Source of the DNA: RACS-047 sp031553855
GTDB lineage: Bacteria > Bacillota > Clostridia > Christensenellales > Pumilibacteraceae
Length of the DNA: 64,000 nucleotides
Direction of reading: 5' to 3'
Assembly: GCA_031553855.1 (NCBI GenBank)
Contig: JAVBKW010000024.1
Coordinates: 1 to 64,000 of the forward strand
Shown: positions 7,317 through 16,335 of the stretch, piece by piece
Layout of the letters: each line of letters opens with the position of its first letter
Position numbering within the stretch: position 1 is the first letter of the stretch
Program-made: the position numbers and the translations under genes
Notes under the pieces: generated by a model
The model's input: the letters and a program-made list of their open reading frames with translations, nothing else
Told to the model about the DNA's origin: nothing
Databases searched by the model: none

Positions 7317-9586
7317 TCCGCGTTCATCCTTTTGGCGCGTTTTTGAGCCTTGAGCGCGAGTTCCATTGTGTAAAACGCGTGTTCCATCGGCATTGCTGTT
7401 TCTGTTCCAAAAATGCAATCCGCAATGACAGCCTTGAAGAAAGGTTTTTCTATTTTATTTTTTACGCTCTGCCTTTCAATTTTTCCGTTGTTTACAGCGA
7501 TTATTATTTCTGTTTCGGAACTTACTCCCGCATCTATAAACTTACGCAATTCAATATAACCTTTTGTGCCTAAAATGACGACTTTGCCGTCACCGAACAC
7601 TGGGAATGCCTCAGGCGTTAACCAGTCGACGCGGATATAACCCGTAGCACCGTTTTCGCCTTGAATATAACAATCTGCAAAATCATCAAACCCAGAATAT
7701 TCTTTGTGCTCAAAATTTGCAATATTTGAAGCTACGATTTCCGCCTTTGCGTTACCAGTATAGGTGAGGAACTGCTCGAATTGATGGCTGCCGATGTCTG
7801 TCAGTATTCCGCCGGCTGCTTCGCGATCGAAAAACCAATCGGGACGACTGTTCCCCAGCTTATGAGGCGCTAATATCATTACATTAATAACTTTTCCGAT
7901 TTCGCCTTTTTCGATAAGCTTCTGCGCATAGATTGCAGCTTCGCTCTCTATGCGCTCACTATAATAAACAAAAAACTTTCTGCCCGTTTCATTGACAGTT
8001 TTTTTAACTTCCTGAAGCTGTTTCAACGTAATAACAGGCGCTTTTGCGGTAAAAAAGTCTTTGCCAGCTCTCATTACCCGCATGCCCAAAGGCGCTCTTT
8101 TAACGGGAATATCCGCGCTTGCAACAAGCTTTATATCACAGTCTCTTAAAATTTCGGCTTTATTTTTAGCGATTTTTACATGCGGATAAGCTTTAACAAA
8201 CGCGTTTACGAGATTTTCGTCCTCATCATAAACATATTTTAATTTCGCGCCGTGCTTCAACAACCCGTTAGTCATCTGATAAATATGTCCGTGGGCCAGC
8301 CCTATAACGGCGAAATAAAATTCATTGATGTAAGCTTCAGAGCTTTCCAAAAGGCAGTCTTTTTCATAGCATTTTTCGAGCATCTCGCCGAGCCCTTCTA
8401 CAATCAAAAAGCCGTCCTTATCTTTTATCGCTTCTTTTTTTACTTCAATAATTTTGTTGTTTTCGTGCAGCTTAGCGACGAATTTGACATGCTCTTTTGC
8501 CGCCTTAACGCCGCAAATCACATCATTTTTTCTCCCACGTATAAGGTCAAGGCAACAGTAAAATTTATTTGCCGCGCCGTCTGCGAACGGGTCGCCGTAT
8601 TGCTTTTGCGTTCCGTCATCCATATATGCAACGATGCTTTTAGTATCGTCGGAATAAACGATCTTAGCTTTTTCGAATATATATTCGAATTTCGGTTCTA
8701 CTGTATATTCAGTGCAATGAGATGCGACAAACGTGCCTGTCGCTCCGTTTTTAAGCGTAAATCGTGCGGCTGCGGTGTCGAAAGTTTCGATATCATTAAC
8801 TCGCAAGAGTGTTGCCTGCAGATTTTCTACGCTTGCCGCGCTGTCGGTTTCGTCTCCTAATATGTATAAAATATTGTGAACATAATGCGCTACGGCATTA
8901 TTAACGATGCTGTCGAGAATTTTTACACCGTTTGAGGCAAAAATTTTGCCAGCCCAGCCGGTGGACCTTGTGAAATAAGCTTTATTTCTTGGCCAGAATA
9001 CGAGGCTTTTCATATTAACGGGCTTTCCGAAAACTCCGCACATAACGTCTTTTTTTAAAGATTGTATTGCTTTTGAAAAACTCCATTGATACCCTATCGC
9101 AATAAATTTGTCTGTACTGCTTTGCAGAGCTTCTAAGGCGGCAATGTCATTTATATCGCCCGTCATCGGCTTTTCACAAATGACATTCGCGCCATGCTCT
9201 ATCGCGCACTTTATTTGCTGAAAATGAAACTGTATCGGAGTTGAGATCACTACTAAATCTATTTTACAGCCCTTTTCTTCTAAAGCTAAAAACATATCCT
9301 CCATTGTAGGATAAACGGGAATAGATAATGCTGAAATTTTATCATAGCAAACCGATTTTTCTACGTACAGATCAACGACTGCGCAAATTTCGAAGCCATC
9401 CGTAGAGGTTTCGAAAATTTCTTTTAAAATCGTGCCGCCGTATCCGCCGATACCTACAAATGCAGTTTTTAAATTTTTCATATTTGTGTCCATTTGTACT
9501 TTTGTATCCGTAAAACGCTCATAAAAATTCGTCGCCGATATCCCGCTCTCAAGCGTTCTCTCATTTATTTTCACGTTTTTCCTCAT
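7313..9586 (-). CDS. Tandem Gfo/Idh/MocA-family oxidoreductase (two-domain fusion)
   Basis: About 757 residues that hold two complete Gfo/Idh/MocA units. The first starts near residue 38 with the NAD(P)-binding segment TAFVGIGGYGG and carries the CEKPM motif. The second begins around residue 425 (YFAVIGLAHGHIYQM) and has TAKAPV in the place of CEKP, plus GGILTDIGSHQFEQF with a likely catalytic His. Members oxidise or epimerise sugars, inositols or sugar acids. The family is normally about 350-400 residues, so this is a fusion. The start is uncertain: no clear ribosome site is seen, and ATG at 9586 or the in-frame ATG at 9481 next to the first Rossmann strand are both possible. Confidence 0.8.
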   Translation of the reverse strand: MRKNVKINERTLESGISATNFYERFTDTKVQMDTNMKNLKTAFVGIGGYGGTILKEIFETSTDGFEICAVVDLYVEKSVCYDKISALSIPVYPTMEDMFLALEEKGCKIDLVVISTPIQFHFQQIKCAIEHGANVICEKPMTGDINDIAALEALQSSTDKFIAIGYQWSFSKAIQSLKKDVMCGVFGKPVNMKSLVFWPRNKAYFTRSTGWAGKIFASNGVKILDSIVNNAVAHYVHNILYILGDETDSAASVENLQATLLRVNDIETFDTAAARFTLKNGATGTFVASHCTEYTVEPKFEYIFEKAKIVYSDDTKSIVAYMDDGTQKQYGDPFADGAANKFYCCLDLIRGRKNDVICGVKAAKEHVKFVAKLHENNKIIEVKKEAIKDKDGFLIVEGLGEMLEKCYEKDCLLESSEAYINEFYFAVIGLAHGHIYQMTNGLLKHGAKLKYVYDEDENLVNAFVKAYPHVKIAKNKAEILRDCDIKLVASADIPVKRAPLGMRVMRAGKDFFTAKAPVITLKQLQEVKKTVNETGRKFFVYYSERIESEAAIYAQKLIEKGEIGKVINVMILAPHKLGNSRPDWFFDREAAGGILTDIGSHQFEQFLTYTGNAKAEIVASNIANFEHKEYSGFDDFADCYIQGENGATGYIRVDWLTPEAFPVFGDGKVVILGTKGYIELRKFIDAGVSSETEIIIAVNNGKIERQSVKNKIEKPFFKAVIADCIFGTETAMPMEHAFYTMELALKAQKRAKRMNAE

Positions 9587-9630
9587 ATTCAAATTTTAGC
9601 ATAAAACTAATTGTTTTACAATAGAGAACC

Positions 9631-11502
9631 TTATTTTCGTGTATCCTGCTTGTATTTATTCCACGCTTTTTCGAACCAAAGTTCACGTTCGGGTATTGGA
9701 TGGACAGCGCGCTCCGAAAATTTTATAACACCGTTTTCTTTTTTGACTATTAAAAGCTTCTTTCTGCCTTCCTCGTTTTTCTTTTCAGGATCGCGCTCCA
9801 TAAAGTTATTACCGCTCAGTACATATGCCGAGCCGCGCGAACCGTACCTTTTTGCGGTTTCCGTCATTGATGCTGCGATAAGTTGCTGCGTTATAATGAT
9901 TTCGCGGTTTTTAAAAAGATGACAAAGATCGTACGGCGCAGACCAAACATTATCTTTTTCAAAATCACGCAGCCATTTTTCAATTTTTACAAAACCTGCG
10001 TCCATTTTTTGCTTGTTGCGGATAAATGCAAAATTTTCACTCATATTTTTTTGGTACTCATTGCGAATACCGCTTATTGAAGAGGGTTTACCTTTTGTTC
10101 TTTCCTTGAATGCTTCAGCTTCTTTTACGGCCGCGTCTAATACCAGCTCAAAATTTCCCGCGCTGTTTTGCGCGCCGAAATACGCGATATGCCTTGCCGC
10201 GCGCATCCCGCCGGTTTGAGTAGAATTGAGTGCAGAACCACCCGGACGAAAAATTCCGAACGTACCGGCAGCTTCGCCGCAGGCATAAAGGCCTTTGACG
10301 CTCGTCTGCCAATTTTCGTCCACGCGCACGCCGCCGTTGTTATGCTGAGCGCATACGGCAATCTTCAACGGCTCTTTTTCGATATCTATGCCGTGTTCTT
10401 TATAAAGACTTATCGCCCCCGCATTCATTTTCTTCAAGCGGCTTATAGGCAAATGAATAAGCGCATCGGAATTTTTCAGATACTCATATGCTGTCTTATC
10501 AAGCTCTTCAAACCCGTTTTCAAGTCCGCTCGGTTCACGCGTGAAATCCATATAAACGGTTCGGCCTAAAATGACAGACTCGCGGTAGACAAGCAGATCG
10601 ATATAGGATGAGCCGTAAATCTTGCGCACGTCGAACGGCCATTCATATCCTTTTAAAAAGATGTTTTTAAGCATTTCCTGCGGGTTTGCAAAAAATTCGG
10701 TAAGGAACTCTCTTTCCGTTCCGTCCTTGTCTATGGAAATATACCGCGGCAAAACCTGCTGATATGTGCCCGAAACGTTCCAACGAAAATCCGTGGAAGC
10801 TAAGCCGTATTGCCATTCGGAAAGGTTGACAAATTCCGCTCCCGCATCGATCGCAAGCGCAGACGATCCCGTATGATTTTCGGGGTACACGCTGTCGTAA
10901 TAAACTGCTGCGGGGCCACCCGTCGCAAGAACACAATACGGAGCCTCTATTGCTATGTATTCGCCGGTTGCAACGTCTATTGCAAGTACGCCCACAGAGT
11001 TGTCCCCATCCTTTAAAATGCTTATGACCTGACAATTATCATAAACGGGAATATATTTTTCTAAAACGGCTTTTTCAAGAACCTCAGTCATCTTTTTAGA
11101 TGTGTACGGGCCAATCGATGTCGCTCGCTGACGAGGGTCGTGATCGGTTTTATAACCTATATATTCGCCAAAATCATTCGTCGGAAAAGGTACGCCCAAA
11201 AAACAAAGCTTCATAAAGCCCGCCGCGGAATTGGCAGCCTCGCAGAGCGCAAGCTCTCCGTCAACCGCGCCGCCATCGAAAAGCGTTTGCGCCATAGCAT
11301 AGATACTGTCGCCGTCGTTGCCAGCAAGCGAGAGCTTATAATAAGTCTGTTTATCGCTGCCGGTGTTGCGCGACGTGCCCATAAGCCGGCCTTCAGTAAC
11401 AATAGCAACGTCCTTTACGCCATATTCAAACAAACGGTCCGCGCAGTTGTACCCTGCGCAGCCCGTACCTATAACTATAGCTTTATGCTTATAAATTTTC
11501 AT
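9631..11502 (-). CDS. FAD-dependent oxidoreductase, fumarate-reductase/succinate-dehydrogenase flavoprotein-like
   Basis: A 623-residue soluble flavoprotein. The N-terminus has the FAD-binding segment AIVIGTGCAGYNCADRL. A capping region follows, then the C-terminal FAD contact GLYACGEAAGTFG and PGGSALNSTQTGG, typical of FAD_binding_2 enzymes such as fumarate reductase and L-aspartate oxidase. Family members reduce or oxidise C-C bonds next to carboxylates, or ketosteroid-like substrates. Start at 11502 is chosen for AAAGGA eight bases upstream; the TTG reading from 11529 has none. It sits between the SDR and the double dehydrogenase in one operon. No signal peptide, so cytosolic. The substrate is unknown. 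Confidence 0.8.
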   Translation of the reverse strand: MKIYKHKAIVIGTGCAGYNCADRLFEYGVKDVAIVTEGRLMGTSRNTGSDKQTYYKLSLAGNDGDSIYAMAQTLFDGGAVDGELALCEAANSAAGFMKLCFLGVPFPTNDFGEYIGYKTDHDPRQRATSIGPYTSKKMTEVLEKAVLEKYIPVYDNCQVISILKDGDNSVGVLAIDVATGEYIAIEAPYCVLATGGPAAVYYDSVYPENHTGSSALAIDAGAEFVNLSEWQYGLASTDFRWNVSGTYQQVLPRYISIDKDGTEREFLTEFFANPQEMLKNIFLKGYEWPFDVRKIYGSSYIDLLVYRESVILGRTVYMDFTREPSGLENGFEELDKTAYEYLKNSDALIHLPISRLKKMNAGAISLYKEHGIDIEKEPLKIAVCAQHNNGGVRVDENWQTSVKGLYACGEAAGTFGIFRPGGSALNSTQTGGMRAARHIAYFGAQNSAGNFELVLDAAVKEAEAFKERTKGKPSSISGIRNEYQKNMSENFAFIRNKQKMDAGFVKIEKWLRDFEKDNVWSAPYDLCHLFKNREIIITQQLIAASMTETAKRYGSRGSAYVLSGNNFMERDPEKKNEEGRKKLLIVKKENGVIKFSERAVHPIPERELWFEKAWNKYKQDTRK

Positions 11503-11531
11503 TCTGCAGTCCTTTTGATAGCAAATCAATT

Positions 11532-12266
11532 TTATAATCTTCTAATATGGAAGCCGCCGTCGGTGTTCAGAACCGTTCCGGTGCTGAAATCAAGAAGCCC
11601 CTTAGCAACTGCCAGAACGCATTTAGCTACGTCCTCCGGAGTGCCCCAACGCTTTATTGGCGTAACGCCCTCGGAAATGAGCTTGTCGTATTTTTCCGTA
11701 ACGGTGGTCGTCATCGGCGTTTTGATGATGCCGGGGCGCACCTCTAAAACAGGAATATTATATTCGCCGAGCTTATCGGCAAAAAGCGTCGTTATCATGG
11801 AAACGCCCGCTTTTGAAATGCAATATTCGCCGCGGGAAACGCTTGAGGTGTAGCTTGAATTAGAAGCGATATTAACAACACGCGGTTCGTAATCCTTTAA
11901 ATTTTTATCAAGGCAAGCTATCATATAATTTGCAAAAAGCTGGCACATAAAAAATGTACCTTTGGTATTAATCGAAATCAATCTGTCGAAGCTTTCTTCC
12001 GTCGTTTCAAGAATATCCATGCGCACTTTACAGGCTACTCCCGCGTTATTTACGAGAAGATCAAGCCTGCCAAAGTTCTTGTCTATGTAGCCGAGCGCGG
12101 CTTTCCTGTCTTCAGCCGAAGCGATATTACATTTGACGTAATACTTCACGTTCGGCATTTCGTCGTGAACGTCGGAGTAAACAACGGTGTATCCGTTTAC
12201 ACTTAAAATATCGGCGATCCCTTTGCCTATTCCCTGATTCGAGCCTGTGACAAGAGCAACTTTCAT
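11532..12266 (-). CDS. Short-chain dehydrogenase/reductase (SDR)
   Basis: A 244-residue classical SDR with the NAD(P) motif TGSNQGIG near the N-terminus, NNAG in the middle, an Asn-Ile-Ala-Ser strand, and the catalytic Tyr-x-x-x-Lys as YCISK. C-terminal GTVLNTDGGF is standard. Two ATGs lie six bases apart; the one at 12266 has AAGGAG at a better distance. Likely a cytosolic sugar or polyol oxidoreductase. It is the first gene of the metabolic run after the inserted cassette, and its first ~20 codons are repeated in degenerate form at 13539-13580 and 16293-16327. Confidence 0.88.
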   Translation of the reverse strand: MKVALVTGSNQGIGKGIADILSVNGYTVVYSDVHDEMPNVKYYVKCNIASAEDRKAALGYIDKNFGRLDLLVNNAGVACKVRMDILETTEESFDRLISINTKGTFFMCQLFANYMIACLDKNLKDYEPRVVNIASNSSYTSSVSRGEYCISKAGVSMITTLFADKLGEYNIPVLEVRPGIIKTPMTTTVTEKYDKLISEGVTPIKRWGTPEDVAKCVLAVAKGLLDFSTGTVLNTDGGFHIRRL

Positions 12267-12359
12267 ATCCATTTCTCCTTATAGACGAGGTTTTGCTTTA
12301 TAGTAATTTTCACGCTTCTTAAAAAATGATTAATTTATATCGGCTTTTTCTGATACCTG

Positions 12360-12882
12360 CTATGACTTTGATTCATCGCTCGTGACATAGCTATATTTTA
12401 TATAATTTTTTTCGTCGTGAGTAAAGACTACTTCTAAATCGAAATTTGGTTTATTTTCAAAAGAAATTTTACGATGAAGAGGCACAAAGACTTTAGGTTT
12501 ATTTTCATGTTCCTTGTTCGGTTTTAAAATATGGGGAAGAAGAAAAATCCGATTCCGAGAGTGAAAATGCTTAAAATGATACATAGGATGACAGGCATGA
12601 TATATTCATCTTCTGTCTCAAATCCCTTTTGCTGTTTGTTATATTCCGCATATGCTCCAATTGTTTTAAATCTTCTAAAATACAATTTGTTCGGTTTTTG
12701 TTTCGATAACATAACGTCGCTAAATTCATATTTTGACCTTGTTGGAGACAGCTTACAGGTGCCAGCTTATTGATAACGACGCTAAAAACCGGTGTAGCCT
12801 TTGAGTCAATGCTCTCGTCTATAATTTTTCCGGTTAATGGGCTTTTATAAATAGGCTTATCATACTTGATCTTTACTTTCAT
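12360..12882 (-). pseudogene. Frameshifted membrane-protein gene
   Basis: Three overlapping reading frames join into one plausible protein of about 170 residues. It starts at 12882 (MKVKIKYDKPIYKSPLTGK, after AAGGATGG). It then shifts frame near 12765 into KYEFSDVMLSKQKPNK and a hydrophobic span (MPVILCIILSIFTLGIGFFF). A second shift occurs near 12540, in a T/C-rich run, into HILKPNKEHENKPKVFV and ends at 12360. Either the gene is decayed or the assembly has two indels. Family not recognised. It lies inside the accessory cassette beside the lipoproteins. Confidence 0.6.
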
Positions 12883-12912
12883 TTTTCCATCCTTTTAATT
12901 TTATTTAGCAAA

Positions 12913-13524
12913 TTACATTTCTCCAGCCAATTCATGTGATAAAGTCACTTTTTTGTCATCAACCTCATAACATATATTTACAAGATCTCCAGTGCCGTAG
13001 CTGGGTTCTTTATCGTAATACGTGTAATATGGGTATATCTCAAATATAACTAATCCATAGCTACCGCTAAAGAATTCTTCCGGAATTTTAATTTTTTCGG
13101 AATGATTATATTCAATTTTTAACGCGATAGTAGTTAAGCCAGATGGATATTTGTGCTCATATGCTGTCAAAGTGCATTTATATTTTTGGGCAAAAAAAGC
13201 TTTTGCATCTATCTCTTTTATCAGTTTTTTATGCGTTGTACCCTTGTTATCTTTTCCGGAAAGCAACAGTCTTATTGTGACGCTTTCCACATCTTCGGTT
13301 ATTTTCAGTTCTTCATCTTCCTTACTTCTACCGAATCCAAAATAAAAATTTAACTTAACATCACTCTTATTAAATATTGTTTTACTTGTTTTATATCCGC
13401 AACAAAAATCTATAGACTCATTGCCAAACGCTTCAAATCCGGATTCCAGCCCCTCACTTTCACTACAGCCGAATAACACAAACATCAATACAAACGTTAT
13501 GATTAAACATACGACTTTTTTCAT
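12913..13524 (-). CDS. Lipoprotein of unknown function (family A, copy 1)
   Basis: A 203-residue lipoprotein with signal peptide and lipobox LFGC (Cys20). It is closely related to the product of 15639-16250 along its whole length: both contain the segments NHSEKIK-[IV]-PEEFFSG and YPYYTYYDKEP/KPYYTYYDKEP. The ATG at 13524 follows AGGAG. A degenerate copy of the SDR gene start lies immediately upstream (13539-13580), exactly as in the other copy. No known domain; likely anchored on the outer face of the membrane. Role unknown, perhaps a partner or inhibitor of the adjacent secreted protease. Confidence 0.85.
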   Translation of the reverse strand: MKKVVCLIITFVLMFVLFGCSESEGLESGFEAFGNESIDFCCGYKTSKTIFNKSDVKLNFYFGFGRSKEDEELKITEDVESVTIRLLLSGKDNKGTTHKKLIKEIDAKAFFAQKYKCTLTAYEHKYPSGLTTIALKIEYNHSEKIKIPEEFFSGSYGLVIFEIYPYYTYYDKEPSYGTGDLVNICYEVDDKKVTLSHELAGEM

Positions 13525-13538
13525 AAAAAACTCCTATA

Positions 13539-13580
13539 TATCGGCGATCTTTTTAACATTCTACCTTTCGAGCCTGTGAC
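13539..13580 (-). pseudogene. Decayed fragment of an SDR gene start
   Basis: On the minus strand, GTCACAGGCTCG (Val-Thr-Gly-Ser) followed about 30 bases later by ATCGCCGATAT (Ile-Ala-Asp-Ile) matches codons of the intact SDR at 12211-12248, with the spacing nearly kept but the frame lost. The fragment runs directly into the ribosome site of the lipoprotein gene at 13524. Confidence 0.55.
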
Positions 13581-13591
13581 GGCTGAATATG

Positions 13592-15607
13592 TCAAAAAGT
13601 TAATTGTCCTGATAGATATCCGCCTGTTTGAGGGCCATCTGTTTGATAAGCTATTACGGCGACACTAAATCTAAATCCGCTTATGCCATTTAAAACTCTA
13701 TTCCATTCTCCCGAATCAAGCGTATATTGCGGTGTTGCTGATATCGATGTTATGTTTATTGTTCTTGTTATTTCAGTAGTGCTGCCTGCGTAATAAAAAA
13801 TTAGATAATAGCTGTCATTAGGATAATGGGCGGTGCCGCCATTAGCCGTCCATTTAAATGTCGGAGGACTATTTGTGATAGGAGCAGTATTAATTAAATC
13901 ACTTGGCGACATTCTGAAATATGCCATTATTTGCCCGAACTGAAATATTTTGCTGGGTTGACGCGAATAAAACGAATTAGCAAAATCCGAAAAAGTTTTT
14001 GATTTACTTCCCGTTACAATGTTCCAAAGTGTTTGATGACTTAGCGATATCGTGTCATAACTTTTATTAACATTATCATATAAACACCACAATACCCCCA
14101 TAATCGCCCATTCGGACATTTCACCCAAACGAATATTACCGTCAATAAAATCAAAATCAGCACTCATATAGTCACTATATTTCCTGTCTCCTACCGTATC
14201 TATATTAGATAAATCAGCAATATAGTATTGTTGAGCCATCGCGCCGAAAACTGTCGGCCATGCTTCACCCCATGCCAACGAAACCGCAAATTCCTTGCAA
14301 TTACTTTTGTTTAAGACTCCTGCATATTGCCCAGTCAAATATTGATCTGCAATGTTATAAGTATGCGAGTGGAGTCCGCTGGTTCTGTTTTTTATTATTT
14401 CATATTCGTATTGAACATGATGCCCATATTCATGCATAATTACGTCCCAACAAGCGTATGATTTCGGAGAACCAACATGAGCTGTTACGCCTGTGATATA
14501 AATTCCCTTTTCCGGCGGATCATAATAGCATGTGCGATTATTAGTGCTATAAGGATAAACAATTTTCACATCGGACATATTCCTGCCGCTCACCGCTTTT
14601 GCATACCTGGCACCTGTAATAGCTGCTTGCGATATTTGCATTGCTTGCCCTAAATCTGTGCTCATATCAAATTCCTCGTCTACAACACCTATGTAGAGAG
14701 GCGTAACTCCCACTTGTATATTAATGGAATATTGAGTTTCATCATCCGGCCTAACTACCGATACATTGGAACCGGCGGCATATATCGACATACTAATAGA
14801 CTGAGAAAAACCACTAACTGAAAAGGATGCCGAATAATCTCCGTTTACATCTGTATATGTCGTAAAAGACGGATCTATAGGTAAATCTGAAAAATATATT
14901 TTTGTGAATTGCAAAGGATGCACTCTGCCATTATCATCACGCCAAGTCAAACGCCCCCTAAGAGAAGCCCCGTACGATCTGAGGGCTTGCCTTCCGCCAT
15001 TATCAGCTATTGCACAAATATTTTCCGTTATGCCTTTTTTATAATATATGTTTCGCAGCTCATCAATTTTTTGTGCCGTCATTTCGCCGTTCGACAACAT
15101 CAAAGCATAATATTGCTCAATTGCATCGTCAAAAGAATTCGGGCTTATAAATAACCCGCTCTTATTAGAAACGCCGTAAAGGTTTGTATAAACAGTATTA
15201 CCGTTATCCAGTTCTACAAATATCGTGAATTTGCATTGCTCATATGAAGGAATATGTCTTAAGGCAACGCTAATAAGCTTTTCGGGCACCATTTTGAGAA
15301 CAGGAGCTGAAACAATTTCAAAACCGTCATTCTCATAATAAACATTTGCGATGCCGCTTTCGGACGATACCTTGAAATCTGTTTTAAGCGTCTGCCCGTT
15401 TTCAAATATTGAAGATTGGAGCAGAGGAACTATACCGTCTCCGGATTCGTTGAAAAGCCTTTCTTCATTTTGCAACGTTGCTTCCAACAAAGGTTTTGAT
15501 TGCCCTTTTTCTCTATACAAAGTATCTGAATGTACGTTGCTAAATCCCCCTACAGGGAAAGCCATACTAAATGAACAAAGAAAAATTATTATACTTTTCA
15601 AAAACAT
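13592..15607 (-). CDS. Secreted zinc metalloprotease (HExxH gluzincin-like)
   Basis: A 671-residue exported protein: signal peptide in the first ~25 residues (MFLKSIIIFLCSFSMAFPVGG), an N-terminal prodomain-like region, a beta-rich carboxypeptidase-regulatory/transthyretin-like domain (about 210-290), the zinc motif HEYGHH near residue 391, and a C-terminal fibronectin-like domain. A downstream GEAWPTVFG segment offers a Glu that could be the third zinc ligand. The start at 15607 follows AAAGGAGAG by eight bases. It sits between the two paralogous lipoprotein genes. The substrate is unknown; I do not recognise a named MEROPS family. Confidence 0.72.
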   Translation of the reverse strand: MFLKSIIIFLCSFSMAFPVGGFSNVHSDTLYREKGQSKPLLEATLQNEERLFNESGDGIVPLLQSSIFENGQTLKTDFKVSSESGIANVYYENDGFEIVSAPVLKMVPEKLISVALRHIPSYEQCKFTIFVELDNGNTVYTNLYGVSNKSGLFISPNSFDDAIEQYYALMLSNGEMTAQKIDELRNIYYKKGITENICAIADNGGRQALRSYGASLRGRLTWRDDNGRVHPLQFTKIYFSDLPIDPSFTTYTDVNGDYSASFSVSGFSQSISMSIYAAGSNVSVVRPDDETQYSINIQVGVTPLYIGVVDEEFDMSTDLGQAMQISQAAITGARYAKAVSGRNMSDVKIVYPYSTNNRTCYYDPPEKGIYITGVTAHVGSPKSYACWDVIMHEYGHHVQYEYEIIKNRTSGLHSHTYNIADQYLTGQYAGVLNKSNCKEFAVSLAWGEAWPTVFGAMAQQYYIADLSNIDTVGDRKYSDYMSADFDFIDGNIRLGEMSEWAIMGVLWCLYDNVNKSYDTISLSHQTLWNIVTGSKSKTFSDFANSFYSRQPSKIFQFGQIMAYFRMSPSDLINTAPITNSPPTFKWTANGGTAHYPNDSYYLIFYYAGSTTEITRTINITSISATPQYTLDSGEWNRVLNGISGFRFSVAVIAYQTDGPQTGGYLSGQLTF

Positions 15608-15638
15608 TTTCAGTCTCTCCTTTAATTTTTTTAGCAAA

Positions 15639-16250
15639 TTACATTTCACCAAAATGGCTTAATGCTATAGTTACTTTATTATCATCAATTTTATAAAATA
15701 ACCGTTCACTATCCCCCACCCCATAGTCGGGTTCTTTATCGTAATAGGTGTAATATGGTTTTATCACAAAACTAACTGATCCATAATTGCCGCTGAAAAA
15801 TTCTTCCGGTACTTTTATTTTTTCGGAATGATTATATTCAATTTTTATATCAAATTGGGGAAGACCTACAGACCTTATGACTTCATATGACATAAAAGTA
15901 CATTTATATTTTTTTAAAAAAAATTCCTCTGCCCCTATTTCTTTTATCAACCTTTCATGCGTTGTACCGTTGTTGTCTCTTCCCGAAAGCAATATTCTTA
16001 TTGTTACGCTTTTGACATCTTCGGTTATATTTAGTTCTTCATATCCCTTGCTTCCACCGAATCCAAAATATAACCTTAAAATGACCTTATTTTTATTGAA
16101 CGTTGTTTTTGTTGTTTTATATGCGCAATATAATGATGATGTGTCACCGTTATTTACTAAAAATCCTGCTTCCAGCCCCTTGCTTTCGCCACAGCCGAAT
16201 AACATAAACATCAATACAAACGATATGATGAAACTTCCAATTTTTTTCAT
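15639..16250 (-). CDS. Lipoprotein of unknown function (family A, copy 2)
   Basis: A 203-residue lipoprotein with lipobox LFGC (Cys20), a close paralogue of 12913-13524 and of the same length. ATG at 16250 follows GGGAGG; the longer reading from 16400 is the remnant of another gene's start. Shared segments cover the whole mature part, including [SG]KDNKGTTH / GRDNNGTTH and the PEEFFSG region. It is placed 31 bases upstream of the metalloprotease gene, so the two are probably co-transcribed. Function unknown. Confidence 0.85.
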   Translation of the reverse strand: MKKIGSFIISFVLMFMLFGCGESKGLEAGFLVNNGDTSSLYCAYKTTKTTFNKNKVILRLYFGFGGSKGYEELNITEDVKSVTIRILLSGRDNNGTTHERLIKEIGAEEFFLKKYKCTFMSYEVIRSVGLPQFDIKIEYNHSEKIKVPEEFFSGNYGSVSFVIKPYYTYYDKEPDYGVGDSERLFYKIDDNKVTIALSHFGEM

Positions 16251-16292
16251 AAAACCTCCCATGGTTTCGGAGATCAAATTACGCTTTTCTAT

Positions 16293-16335
16293 TTCGAGCC
16301 TGTGACGAGAGCGGCTTTTATACGCATTTCTCCTT
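16293..16335 (-). pseudogene. Truncated SDR gene start overlapping the upstream gene's 3' end
   Basis: AAGGAG, two bases, then ATG at 16327 encode MRIKAALVTGSK followed by a stop; this matches the intact SDR start MKVALVTGSN, including the ribosome site and some sequence upstream of it. The ATG lies inside the last codons of the 16318-17532 gene, suggesting an SDR gene once was translationally coupled here. After about 11 codons the match fades and the lipoprotein gene begins. Confidence 0.6.

Noticed and set aside
7319..7418. Longer start for the esterase
   Set aside because: It lies inside the end of the upstream dehydrogenase gene; the ATGA overlap at 7316 fixes the start.
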